Assembly (NCBI GenBank): GCA_963969395.1
Contig: OZ017798.1
Location: 3,224,001 to 3,288,000 of the forward strand
DNA from: Pseudoscleropodium purum
Lineage: Eukaryota; Streptophyta; Bryopsida; Hypnales; Brachytheciaceae
Direction of reading: 5' to 3'
Length of the DNA: 64,000 nt
The position numbers were made by a program, and so were the translations under genes. Position 1 is the stretch's first letter, and the number at the start of each line of letters is the position of its first letter. Below the pieces are notes generated by a model, which did not search any database, was not told where the DNA came from, and worked only from the letters and a program-made list of their open reading frames with translations. Below, one piece after another: positions 12,887-24,252 of this stretch.

Positions 12887-15800
12887 ATGGCGTCTTCTCT
12901 TGGGAAAAGAAAAACACCGACGGAACTCCGGGTATGATGTTCTCTCTATGTGTCGCCTCGCCTCTTTGAATTTCTTTCAGAAAAACAACAACTAAAATCA
13001 AAGTCTTGAAGTCAAGGAATCAGTTGTGTGGTGGGTTGGGCAACGATGTTCCTGAAACTCCAGCTCTCAGATCAGGAGCACCCGCATTATTGCAAGAAAC
13101 CTTTGAATTGGACTGATTGCAGGTTTTGCGACAGGGGTGTTGGGACACTAGGGGATCTTGCGATTAGGTTATTATTCTGCAAATGTACTTCTAGCGTGTT
13201 TTCTATTAGACCGTTAGCAGCATGGCCTTCTATGGAATTCTATATTTGAGAGCTTCAATTAGGTTATTGAGCTGCATATGCACTTGTAGCATCTTGAGGT
13301 AGACACACCCAGTTTTGAGCGTTTAATCAAATGAGGAAGTTGCCTTTATGAGATTGTCTCCAGTTTTTTTAATTTTATTTGTAGTTTGTGCGATTGCATT
13401 ACATTTTGATACCCTTTAATTGAATATAGTACGGATAGGAGATGCATTTATAAAATCTTGCCTAGTATATATCTAGTTCCTGGGTTGTGCATTTCAAAAT
13501 ACCCTAAACCCCAATTTCTTGTCCCTAGGTTGTGCATTTCAAGATATCCCTTTTGACTGTCGGTTTTACACTTCTTAATTAGACCTGTAGTAGGAAATTC
13601 GGTACTGGGTCAAAGTGAAACACTATCCAACTACCACATTTTCTGTTTGATTTATTTTTACGGTTGCAGCTGGAGCAGTTGAAGCGTCACCAGGCTTCAA
13701 AAGTTGGAGGACAGCAAGAGCCTGAAGATTCTCAGGGGTTTGTCCCGACACTGCAGTGCTGTCAAGTTCTTTACTCCGTTAGCATCGATGAATATGTATC
13801 TGAAGTGTCTTTCTGATGGACATCAATCCGGTTATAAAAAAAAAAAATCTTCATCCAGTATAAACTTGTCATACGTTTTGAGTTCAATATCTCTGTGTCT
13901 TAGCTGAGTAGATTGTTGAGTTGCTGCTGAGATTACTTGATTGATACTTCATTCTTGTTTGTTTTTTCAGATTTGTAGCAAGACAAAGAGATACAGTCTT
14001 GCCGTCTCGGACACCAGATGACACTGGAGCTGCAGATGCAATCAATTCCGGGGAGAAACTACGGTTTCGTCCACTGAGAAGTCAGAAGGAAAAGGTACCA
14101 TATTGCTAGTTCAATGTAAGGGATGCACTACCCGCTTTCCGTTTTCGGAAGTCTAGGATTACTTCGAGAAGTTCGATGTCTATTTGAAGAAGAGCTCTAG
14201 TCTTGGGAGTTCACAATGTGGATGTCTTTGTCGTCCAGGATACTTCAAGAGTTTCTCAACACGAGGCCAGTCTTAGTCAGGCTCCTATCCAGGATTCTAT
14301 TACTTTGTTTTCCAGGTTAGTTGAATCATGACTATGCGGCTAATCTTGAATCCCTTTCGCTCTATCCTCGGGGTCGCTGAACTGTCATTCTGAATTTTGT
14401 TCATGAGAACGTGCCACGAGATGTGAATATGCTCGTCTTTAAATATTTGAACACTTCGTTTTATCTTATCCTGACCCCGTAGGTATAAAAATGGCGCTCC
14501 TTCTTCAAATGGTTCAATGAAAGCTGGTTCACAGCTTGATGGTGCACGAAAGGATGATCTTTCTTCTAAAGGCGAGGAAAAGATGAAAGGATTGCACGAC
14601 TGTTCTTTTCGAGATGTTCGGGACATCTCCAGCTCTCAATCCCTGCTAAGAGCTGAAACAAGCATTGATATGGTAACAAATCAATTTAGCTTCTTCGTTT
14701 GCTGGCTTCACATTGATCACGGAATTCTTGGTCATGAAAACTGAATCTCCCTTTTGTTCAGGTGGAAGCATTGAAGAGGTTAGCACCTCGCAAGGCCTTG
14801 GGACCATTTGATATCAATGCGGGTCCTCCCCTCACAGACCTTCGCGGCGATCTCAACGATCAAGCGGACACAGAGAATGGACCTAGCTCAAGAATTAATA
14901 CCTCTCGTAGTGGATTACCCTCTGGTTCAGCAGAGGATACGCAGGCCTGGTTCCAACTGAAAGAGAGCCGTGCACCTCTGGATCTAAGTCTCAAACTGCT
15001 GGCTCGTTTCACTTCGCCGGATTCACTTCACTGGTGCGTTCAGAGCCCGTATGTTTCTATTCTCTTTAGTGGATGGTAAAGAATTGTATAAGAATGGACG
15101 CCAGATTAAACGCGTGGTTGTTTGTGATCCAAGCTTTGAGGCAATTGGGGGCTTCATGTTCATTTTTCTACAATTCTATGCACTAGTTGATGGTGGTGCT
15201 TCTGTCGTGACACATGCACCATATTTCTCGGTTGACACTATTTCATCGATTTGGCTACCGAGATTCAGTGGACATGAAGAGAGTGAGTCATAGCATTTAT
15301 CTTCTCAGAACTTAGAAGTTTAGTACAAATTTAAGGTTATGACGTTAAGTTTAATTATCAACACGTTGTTGCTATTGGAATGACGAAATATGATCAGCAT
15401 GGGTGTCGGTTTTTCCCCAATTACTCTTATTTTTGTTCTTTGCTTCAACTCTTCACCACAAGGCAAGACTAGGTTGAGATCTGACATCTTTTTGCTGCAG
15501 GTGTCATAGACTGAGTTCGAATACACAATGCGATGGTGTGCAACACTTCACGCAAGGACTTGGAATTGTGAATAGAAAAACAGTCAAAGGTCAGCCAGTG
15601 ACAAGCTCTGGCAAAAGTGGAAGTGATGAAAAGTTGGGTGCAACGTTCTGGAAATCACTACATTCATGGATTTTCCCTCAGTCTTCGTTGCCTCCAGCTG
15701 TGCTATCCGTAATATCTTCGGCTGCTGCTCGTGGAGGAGAAGCAGGTAGATTTTACAAAGGTTTTGACACTCCGTAGGCTGAGTTTAACTACCTAGTTAA

Positions 15801-18800
15801 AGCTGCGCTTATTTATGTATTGCTTACGACCGGGTACCAGATCTTTTTCAATTTCTGTGGCAAGAATCACTCTGTTGGATCTCATCGCAGAAGGTCTCCC
15901 CCTATTAGATGGACATTAGGTCTTAACGTTAATAGGCATCAGATTCGTTTCATTCTCAGATGGACTTTAAGTTAAGTTAATGTCAGTATGATGTTTGTAT
16001 CATTGCTGTTAACTTGACGTCACATTGGCAACTCCTAAGTTGCAATACGTGAGTAATTACTTGACAATGTTGTAATTTTGATCTATTGTCCTATTAGATT
16101 TACATAAACTTACCATTAATTATTTTGTTAATCAAATTTGGGGGATCTGTTGAGACGCTTATTATCTGTTCGATTTTTCTAACGAGTTATTTCGTTCTAT
16201 GCTTGTTTTCTGGACTTGACAGAAGTTTTATTTCTTTCTAAGCGATACCGTGCCTGGGAGGCTGCCTTTCGTTCGTTATATTACACCTTCCGCTCTCAAA
16301 CCTGCTCTCTATTCTATGGTATTGTGTCGATACCCTTACTGGTATTCTATGGGTATCTATGATAGTCTAGGATTCATCAACTATGTACTGTGCCTTGATA
16401 TGTATTGTAGGCTTGCCATCGTGGTATGTAGGGACGGGTCAAATTATAACTTGGATTTGGCTGTAGTTTGTATGCAGCAATTTGTTGCAATGTTTGTCGG
16501 CGGTGGAGTTGGAGGAAGAAACCAGGGTGCTTGTGCTGCCTACTTGACCCGTTCGACACGAGGAGTGCGACAAGTTCTTCTCGAACATGTAAGAGTTGAG
16601 TCACCATGAAGTGACTCTTGCTTAAAAATAATAAACCATACTACCATCCGTTTTGATAGCGATTGAGGTGTCCCAGCTTTCTCCTTCTAACTCTCTCTTT
16701 AGGGGTCAGAAACGTGGTTTCTCTTTTAATATGGTGATTGAGTCAGCATGTGCATCCATAACCTCTTAATCATGAGAGGTAAAATATAAAAAATCTGGTG
16801 TAATTTGAAGTTCTGAAGCCGCTGGGCCAGTTTCTGGTTTCTAACTTGTAAGCAACTTGAGATCCCATCTATTTCGTGAATTCATATCTATCCTCTTCAT
16901 CTTGACCTTGCTTTTCACCTTCAAAACAAGTTCACAATTGCAATCCATTGTTGCATGATGTGGAATTGTAATTTACTGTCATTTGTAGTTTAATTGGTAT
17001 CTGAGGATTTGAGTTTCGATTTTGGTTCTTTGCCCATTCCTAGCTTAGCTAATAATTGGAATGGTGCTTCAGGATATCAAGTTTTCAATGCCTTTCAGTG
17101 CTTCAGGAGAATCGACAACTACTGTCGAAGATCTTCAAGATTTGCTGGATTTTGAGAAGTCTAACCCCGGCCAGGTGAGTACTGGGCAGAAACTTGATCT
17201 GAACTGCTCAGGCTTAGCGAGGTTTCCTGCGTCATCTCATGATTAAGAGGTTATGGATGCACCATAACCTCTTAATCATGCGTGGCACCCTCTTTTGTGT
17301 TACCGAGTTCGTGAACTAGTGAGGCTTCGTAATCTTTCTGAATACTCTGGGTGTATTAACCAGGATTGAAATATCAAACCATATCGTATTCCGACGGAAA
17401 CTGTTTACAATAGCTGAGTTCCATCAATTTGAATCTGCAGACAAGAGTGGTGAATGAAAGAGTCGCTTCAGATAACGGTCCACAGTCAATGTTGTGCTTT
17501 GAAGGGTTCTCCAACGTCCATCGACTTTATGATTTCCTCCTTAATCACAGGTAACAACTTGAAGCTCGTTTGTTTCGATGCTCAGGCTGTCAGAACTGTA
17601 GTTTTAGCCAGTGCTCATTAAGTGATGCTCCTTGTGTCTAAACCATCTTTTTCGGACTCTACGATGCAATTACTGGCCATACACGTATGTGCCTGGATTT
17701 GAAAAGTTGGAAATACATTATTATCTTTGTTGTCTTTGCACCAACTATCATGACGACATTTGCCTTGTTCGTGTGGGTTTGGCTCCAGATCTCTTATAAC
17801 TACCACGGCTGCCATGGATGTTCCTGTCCTCTATTCGCCGACGGCTTTTGACAATGCGTCTCTCAGTGCACCCGAGGTGAACCTCTCTCCTGCTGGCTGC
17901 CACTTAAATAGTTTTTTTTATGCCTTGCGACATTTCCTGCATGGATGTGGGCAGATGAATTTTTCATGCTATTCATTATCGTGGCGACTTTTGGGCACTA
18001 TTCGTGACCTTCTGTGTTGTTTCTTATCAACCCTACTTATCAAACTCTTTGATTACGTCCTAAATCTGGGTAGTTTGTTGTGGAACTTCATCTGCACACT
18101 GTCACATCTGTTTATTTATTTCGTATAATGGCCTTGCTGAACAGATAACCTGCAAGCAATTGCAGCGTACAGATGACTTTACTAAGTCTCAAATGTATTA
18201 TGGTACGAAAAATACGAGCAGGAAGTGTACAGAAACAGTAAGCAACACGTTGTATTCCATGGAGATAAAAGGATCGTTTCTTCCACCATGGGTCATCATC
18301 CGTCTTTGTACAGTGCTTCAAGAATCTCAACCGCTTGGCTTCTCTGTTCGGTAAGGAAACCTGTTGAAATTGCATCTCATGCATTCCGTGTCCTTTTTTA
18401 TAGATATGGCTCCTAAATTATAGTTCATAAAGAGAAAAAATAAGATCAGTAGTTTGTCTGTTTAACTAACCACGATGCAGGTATATAAGATACAGTAGAA
18501 CGGAAAAGTTCTTGAATTTTTTTTATCAGCATGTCTTTTAGTAAACTCCTTACTTCTAGTCTCTTTATTTTTCTTAGAAGTTCGTTTTATCCTGGTGGCA
18601 GTTCTCTCTGAGATTTTTCTCTTCTGATTTGATCCGATGGGCTTACAGGAAATAAAGCATTAATTTTTTCCTATATGAATGATATTAATCGAGTCTAACT
18701 CAAATAACTTGGTACTGTAGGTTCGCAACAGAACCTCTCACGGAGGGGCTCAACACAGCCCAAGAGGAGCCAACTGAGAACTCCAAACCCTCCAACTTCA

Positions 18801-18997
18801 AGAATTTTTTCTCAAGATTGAACGGTATCACAAAGCGTGATGTAATCTCCGAAACCAAGTCTGAATCGTCTTGTGTCTCTTCCTCAGAATTTTGTCATTC
18901 TTCTGGAATTGGAACTGCTGTTGTGAAGGAACTCAAGTACGAGATTAATTCTTACAAGGCAGTACTGGCACCGCTTCAATTGGCAAATGCATATTGA
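12887..18997 (+). CDS. DONSON: DONSON homologue (protein downstream neighbor of Son), replication initiation factor
   Basis: Animal DONSON helps assemble the CMG helicase at origins and protects forks; the plant role is inferred. Fourteen exons: 12887-12931, 13670-13737, 13971-14094, 14239-14315, 14483-14672, 14762-15033, 15501-15745, 16223-16318, 16467-16588, 17073-17174, 17441-17550, 17789-17876, 18145-18350, 18721-18997. All have GT/AG borders; they join to 2022 nt, 673 residues, somewhat longer than human DONSON (566). Diagnostic plant-type blocks are GKRKTPTELR at the N-terminus, RYKNGAPSSNGS, HSWIFPQSSLPPAVLSVISS, KRYRAWEAAFRSLYY, QFVAMFVGG, MDVPVLYSPTAFDNASLSAP and EIKGSFLPPWVI. I chose ATG 12887 because it precedes the conserved KRKTP block; an in-frame ATG at 12665 would add 74 residues. 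The C-terminus (after RFATEPLTEGL) is the least certain part. Introns 9-10 and the 3' flank carry perfect inverted copies (see findings). Confidence 0.9.
16751..16777. repeat. 27-bp source copy of an inverted duplication (DONSON intron 9)
   Basis: Its exact reverse complement is at 17235-17261, in the next intron of the same gene. See the finding on template switching. Confidence 0.95.
17235..17280. repeat. Inverted copy with perfect 19-bp hairpin (DONSON intron 10)
   Basis: 17235-17261 is the exact reverse complement of 16751-16777. It overlaps a perfect hairpin: arms 17238-17256 and 17262-17280, loop ATGCA. The second arm is therefore a third, direct-orientation copy of the intron 9 sequence. 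Confidence 0.95.
18688..18719. repeat. 32-bp sequence at the 3' end of DONSON intron 13, with inverted copy downstream
   Basis: This segment ends one base before the exon 14 border, including the A of the AG acceptor. Its exact reverse complement is at 19481-19512, about 0.5 kb past the stop codon. Confidence 0.95.
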
Positions 18998-20397
18998 GAA
19001 TCAAATGATCATTTGTGCAGTACAATAGACCAGGTACTTCGTTCCTTTGTTTATTGCCTGCCGAAGTGGAAGGCCAAGATTAAACGTAAATAGCAGGGGC
19101 CAAGCTGGTTTGGTACTGTCGGTGTAGTCAACTTCTTTTCATTTACTGTAAACTTGCGATATAATTTATTTGACCATTTCAGTATTACAATATCTTTTGT
19201 TCTTTGAGTGTAGCACTCTAAATTTTGGCAAACTAGTCTTGCCAAATGCTCGAGTCTCCTTCCAAGTTGGTGAATATGCTTTCACTTAGATTAGACATCG
19301 TGCAACCTTCGCAATGCTGACCTTAACTGAGTCTTAACCCCTAAAGGATCAGCCTGCCGATTTAGGCAACATAAGCAATTTCGGGCATGTTGCTGTTATT
19401 GCCAATGGCCCAAACTTTGATAGAAGGTGGGGTAGCATGTTTTTATTTATTGTGTGAGAAATATCATGACATTTGAATACTACAGTACCAAGTTATTTGA
19501 GTTAGACTCGATTTTGAAATGTAATTCCAATTTTTTCAATTGGATTTGTATAAATATTGACATGGAGCTTGCAGGAAGGATAAATGTAAAGTGGAATTAA
19601 AAACAACTTGTAAAAATGAAGATGAATGCAAAAGTCAAATATATATTTTTATTTTGAGTATATAAAATTGTTAATTTGCTACATATTCTAAGGACAAATT
19701 GCTCTTTGAAAGATGAATGCACACAACTTTTGGGGATGAATAATTTAAGTTTTATCTACATTTGCATGTTTCATTCATTTCTATAAACCTAAACAATTGC
19801 ATCATTTTTAGTGAGCTTCCTATGAAAGCTTGTAAACATGCTTGTCTACATCAAATAATAGCTACTGTAGGGCTTCTACCAACCCATGTCCAACTTAACA
19901 CATGTCCAATCTAGTCCATATTGACCTCAATACCAACTTCATACATCTATTGCCAAAATGAACCAATTTACATTGATTTGAGGCTAAATTTATATGAATT
20001 GATGACATTATGTAATTGAGGCATAGATTTTGCCCATTTGAAACACATGTTATTCACTCATTTTGTGCAATCTGTTCCCTGGAGCAACCAATTTATGCCT
20101 CCATTTATATTTTCTGTTTTCCAATACAAACAACCTAGAATAGGGCTTTTCCTAGATGTTTGGAATGGATGTTTGGACTCGAATGGGAGTTCCCTTCTGT
20201 TCCCCTACTGCGGCTTTTTCCTGCTTCAAGGCTTGAAGGACTTGCGCAACAAGCGCAGGTCTTATCCATTCCCATTTTCTGGAATGTAATGTGAGAACTG
20301 CGACGCCGCGTAGCGCAATCAGCCGCCACCATCCCTCTCATGCTTTTTTCCAATTTCTCATTGCATCTCTGACTGTCTCAATTGCACCTAATTCTCC
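18998..20397. other. DONSON 3' region and PPH promoter region
   Basis: The first several hundred bases likely hold the DONSON 3' UTR and a possible non-coding tail. After ~19440 the DNA becomes AT-rich, then the GC content rises again from ~20130 towards the PPH start. No further gene is seen. Confidence 0.5.
19481..19512. repeat. 32-bp inverted copy of the DONSON intron 13 acceptor region
   Basis: Perfect reverse complement of 18688-18719. No similarity extends beyond the 32 bases on either side by eye. Confidence 0.95.
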
Positions 20398-23300
20398 ATG
20401 GCTGGGGTCACCTTGACCACTCTCCACTCCTTCCTTCAGCCACCCTTTGAATTTCCAAGTGGGTCCTCCAAATCGAAGGCGAGTGTCGGGCATGTTGCCG
20501 GAAACGATCTTCAAAATCTTCACATCTCCTTCAAATCGACCAGACGCGCGACCAATTGGAGATGGAACGCTCACTTGAATCGAGTTTCAAACGTAATTGT
20601 GGAGAATCCCAACACTGCTAATAATGTTGATGTTGGGGCGCGAGGCCATGGTGGTGCGAATCCACTCCAGGAAATGCCACTGCAGAGCGTGCGAGGGGCG
20701 GAATTGCTGGGAGCCGCCGCCATCTCGGATCACTTCTGGGAATGGAGACATCGATGGAATGTGCACTACGAAGCTGCAGGTGTGTATTTCGTCTCGACCA
20801 CACTTGTTTCTGGATTTTCGTCGCGAATTTGTAGAATTGGGTGCAATTGAGACATTTGTATGACCCTGGAGTTTGGGTTGAACTGGGGATTTGCACTTGT
20901 TTGCGCGAGTGTAGAATTTTTTGTGAAAAGTTTCGAAAGGGGATGATTAGAGGACTGGCAATGGGGAGCTTCTTGAAATTCAAGGGAAAGGATTAGGGGG
21001 AAGGTAACTACACTGCATTGTGTTGGATTAGGCAATTGAGCATTGTTTTTATTATCATATTGTCTAAGTTTTTGTTGGATCTTGGTGGACGTCAATAGAG
21101 TATTTTAGATTCTCTTCTTTTGCATAACATTCTTTGAATGGGAAGATTGGGGTCCTTTTATAGTAACTCTGTAACAAGAATATATTTGTGTTACAATAGC
21201 CCTAAATACATGGGTAAGCTTGCATTCAAGGTGTTCAACAATTAAAAGAGTCCTGATTCATGAAAAACAAAGGGTCCCTGGACTTGAAGAATGTTATGTG
21301 CATGAATAAGCTATGAATTTCAAAGTGATGAATACAGGCATATCAACAAGCGACCATAGACTCTCGGAAATAGAGGCGGTACATTTTAGTCAAGAATCTG
21401 CAGGGGTCGGTTTTTAGGAAGGGAACACTCCGGCACTCTTAGGTGCAGTTACCTGAATTTACCGGAAAGGAAATTCAAGGGAAAGGATTCAGGGTTTAGG
21501 GTTTTGTGGGCTTCTCCTGTGCAGGACTGGAAAACAGCGCTGCTCCTGCGCTGCTCCTGCTTCCTGGCTTTGGGGTGGGGTCGTTTCATTATGACCAGCA
21601 GCTGCGAGACTTGGGGCGAGAGTATCGCGTGTGGGCCGTCGATTTCTTGGGGCAAGGGAAGTCGTGGCCGTCGCATGATCCTACACCTGAAGTTTTTGAA
21701 ATCCAAGGAAATGAAAGGTCCCTTGATTGGGGGTTTGGGGACACGCCGGAACCTTGGGCGCAGGAGCTTGTGTATTCGGTGGACACATGGCGAGATCAAG
21801 TGCATGCTTTCATTGACAAGGTGTGCAATAACTCTGGTGTTCATGTGTAATCAATGCTTGTGTTCAATTTCTCAGCCATACGTTTCGAGTTCTATCTCGG
21901 TGAAAAGTTGTATAAAATGTGTTTCTAATGAGCTGTTAGGCGTTTCCTAAGTCGAAGTACTGAGATTACAGCAAGCAATTGAACGTTTGCAGGAAAATGG
22001 AGAACAGGCTACTCAGAGCGCCAACACTCAGGGTTTTAATTTTTTTGTCCTTATTTCTGGGTGTTGGAAAGCTTTTGAGTTATGGAATTCTACCAAGCAA
22101 ATACCCAGGCTGTGATTTTCAGTATTGAGATTGCAACTGATGGAAGTTAGATGACTAGGATTTCAAGGACCTCGAGTTCTGGTGTTAGCCTTAAACTCTA
22201 AACTCTAAACCATGCTTCCGCTGGTGTTTTTTGGTAGGTGGTTGGCGAACCGGTGTACATTGTCGGGAACTCGCTGGGTGGTTACGTGGGCGCCTATGTG
22301 GCAGCAACAAATCCAGAGCTTGTGAAGGGACTGGCATTGCTCAATGCAACGCCGTTTTGGGCTTTCATGCCAAATGCACGGCGGTATCCTTTGCTTTCCA
22401 AACTTGTTCCATGGGGAGGGCTTCTGCCTGTTCCCATCCTTGCCAAATCTATAATACGAGTTTGGTGAGTCCCATACACATTTCTTTCAATTCTTTCAAT
22501 TCTTGTCTATATCATTACGAATTTCATGAATGCTTTGGGGGAGATGGGGGAGATGGCCAGGGTGTTTATTTACATAATATTCTAGAGAATCATTGTTGTG
22601 CACCCTCTGACTTAACATGACGAGGAATTTCGTCGACACCTTGTTTTGCAAAGTTGAGCTCAATTTGAGAGCTTTAGAAGCCGATGAGCCATTGTCTCTA
22701 CATATGTTAGAGCTTTACTTTTGCTTTGGTTTCCTGTGATTTGACATACTTTTCTTAGTTGGCACTGTTCTCAAACGACGCCATGGCACTACTACTAAAG
22801 ACGGTATGCAGTCTCAACAAGTTTTTTCAATTCAAGGAATTTGTGTTTATTAGTCTCTACTCTGGGGTTGTTGCAGGTGGGATTTTCTTCGAAATCCTGG
22901 AACAGTGCAGAAAATGATAGAACTGGTGTACGCGGACCGCTCAGTAATTAACGATAAGCTCATACGGCAAATGTTGGAAGCGACTGATCATCCAGCTTCA
23001 TTTGCTGCCTTTGCTTCGATCGTTTTTGCTCCTCGAGCACACTCGGACTTTGGCCAAAACTTAATCAGGTTTTCTAAACTCTAAACCGTAAACCATGAAT
23101 TGTCTGAAAATTCAGCTATCCTTCTTCTTTCCAAAGGAAAATCACACCACACTCTTATGTGCAATCTGGTCATCAGAAAAGTGTAAACTGATTTTTCCAA
23201 TAATTTTTGTGGATGTACTACTATTTTCCTTGTTTGTCTTGAAATTTTCAAATTTATTTGCCACAAAACGAATATGATTTTATTTTAGGTCAAAAACATT

Positions 23301-24252
23301 TAAAGCAAGCCATTTAAATTGAAAATATCCTCCAAAATTTCAAATCTTTTAGATGCAAGTTTCAGTGTGGCAACCTTTTAACATTTAGTGTGGCAACCTT
23401 CATAATGTTATGGTTTGTTCTTTTTCTAAATGATTAGCTTGAACAAGTCAAAGACGCCCATGTGTATGATATATGGGAAGGAGGATCCATGGGTGGTTCC
23501 ATTCTGGGGTCAAAGAGCCAAGCAGCGAAATCCGGATGCAGTCTACTATGAGCTTAGCCCAGCTGGACATTGCCCTCACCATGAAGCGCCAGAGGTTCCA
23601 TTTTCCAGCCCAGATGCTTCTTGTTCTTACTCTCAAGGTGTCAGCAGGAGTATTAAATGTTAACCCCTTATTGCCTGGATAATAAATTTAGCTTTCTGAG
23701 TTTAATAACACACAGTAGACGAAACATGAATGGGATGAATGGGACATATATATCCTGTATGGCATTTAAGAATTAATCTAGATTTGCACTTAGACTCTGT
23801 TTATTATTCTGCTTCGGATATTTAGTAACACCGAAATACACTGTTTTAGGTTTAAGGTTTTAGGGTTGATTCTACTTTGCGCATATGGACGTTGTGGTTT
23901 CTTTAACAGAGTGTGATTTTGCCTACGGTGACGACAGGTGGTGAACACCCTTGTGCGGAAGTGGGTGGAGAGTGTACAATCTCAGGGTGCTGTGTCACCT
24001 GCTCTACTGGACTCTGGAATGGATCAAAAAGAATGTTACTGGTTCGTGGTTGAAAACGAAGGAAAGAGAGTGTCTGTAAGAGTGAAGGACTCACAAGGCT
24101 CCTGGAGCAATTTGGTGGACAGCATTAGAGGATTCTTTTCAAAGCGTTCGCTTCAGTCTCAAATTGTGGAAGCTGTGGAAGAAATCCAGCCTTCAGAGGC
24201 TAACCAGTGTACTTTTTCCTTTGCACTTCACCAAAACTCTTCATTGCACTAA
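20398..24252 (+). CDS. PPH: Pheophytinase (pheophytin pheophorbide hydrolase), chloroplast
   Basis: Alpha/beta hydrolase that removes phytol from pheophytin a during chlorophyll breakdown in the plastid. Six exons: 20398-20779, 21525-21820, 22238-22464, 22877-23068, 23438-23594, 23938-24252; they join to 1569 nt, 522 residues, close to Arabidopsis PPH. The first ~100 residues resemble a transit peptide rich in Ser, Asn and basic residues. Then comes LLLLPGFGVGSFHYD (oxyanion region, about 137-151), VWAVDFLGQGKSWPS, WGFGDTPEPWAQELVYS, the nucleophile elbow GNSLGG with Ser238, LLNATPFWAFMPN, and SPAGHCPHHEAPE with the likely catalytic His410. These blocks distinguish PPH from generic hydrolases. 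ATG 20398 is the only in-frame start that gives a plausible transit peptide. The C-terminal ~70 residues are less like the family, and the final stop at 24250 could follow an unspliced end. Confidence 0.95.
20974..21489. repeat. 20-bp exact direct repeats bracketing ~476 bp of PPH intron 1
   Basis: GAAATTCAAGGGAAAGGATT occurs at 20974-20993 and again at 21470-21489. It could be a long target-site duplication of an inserted element or a chance local duplication; no poly(A) tail or terminal inverted repeat is evident between them. Confidence 0.75.
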
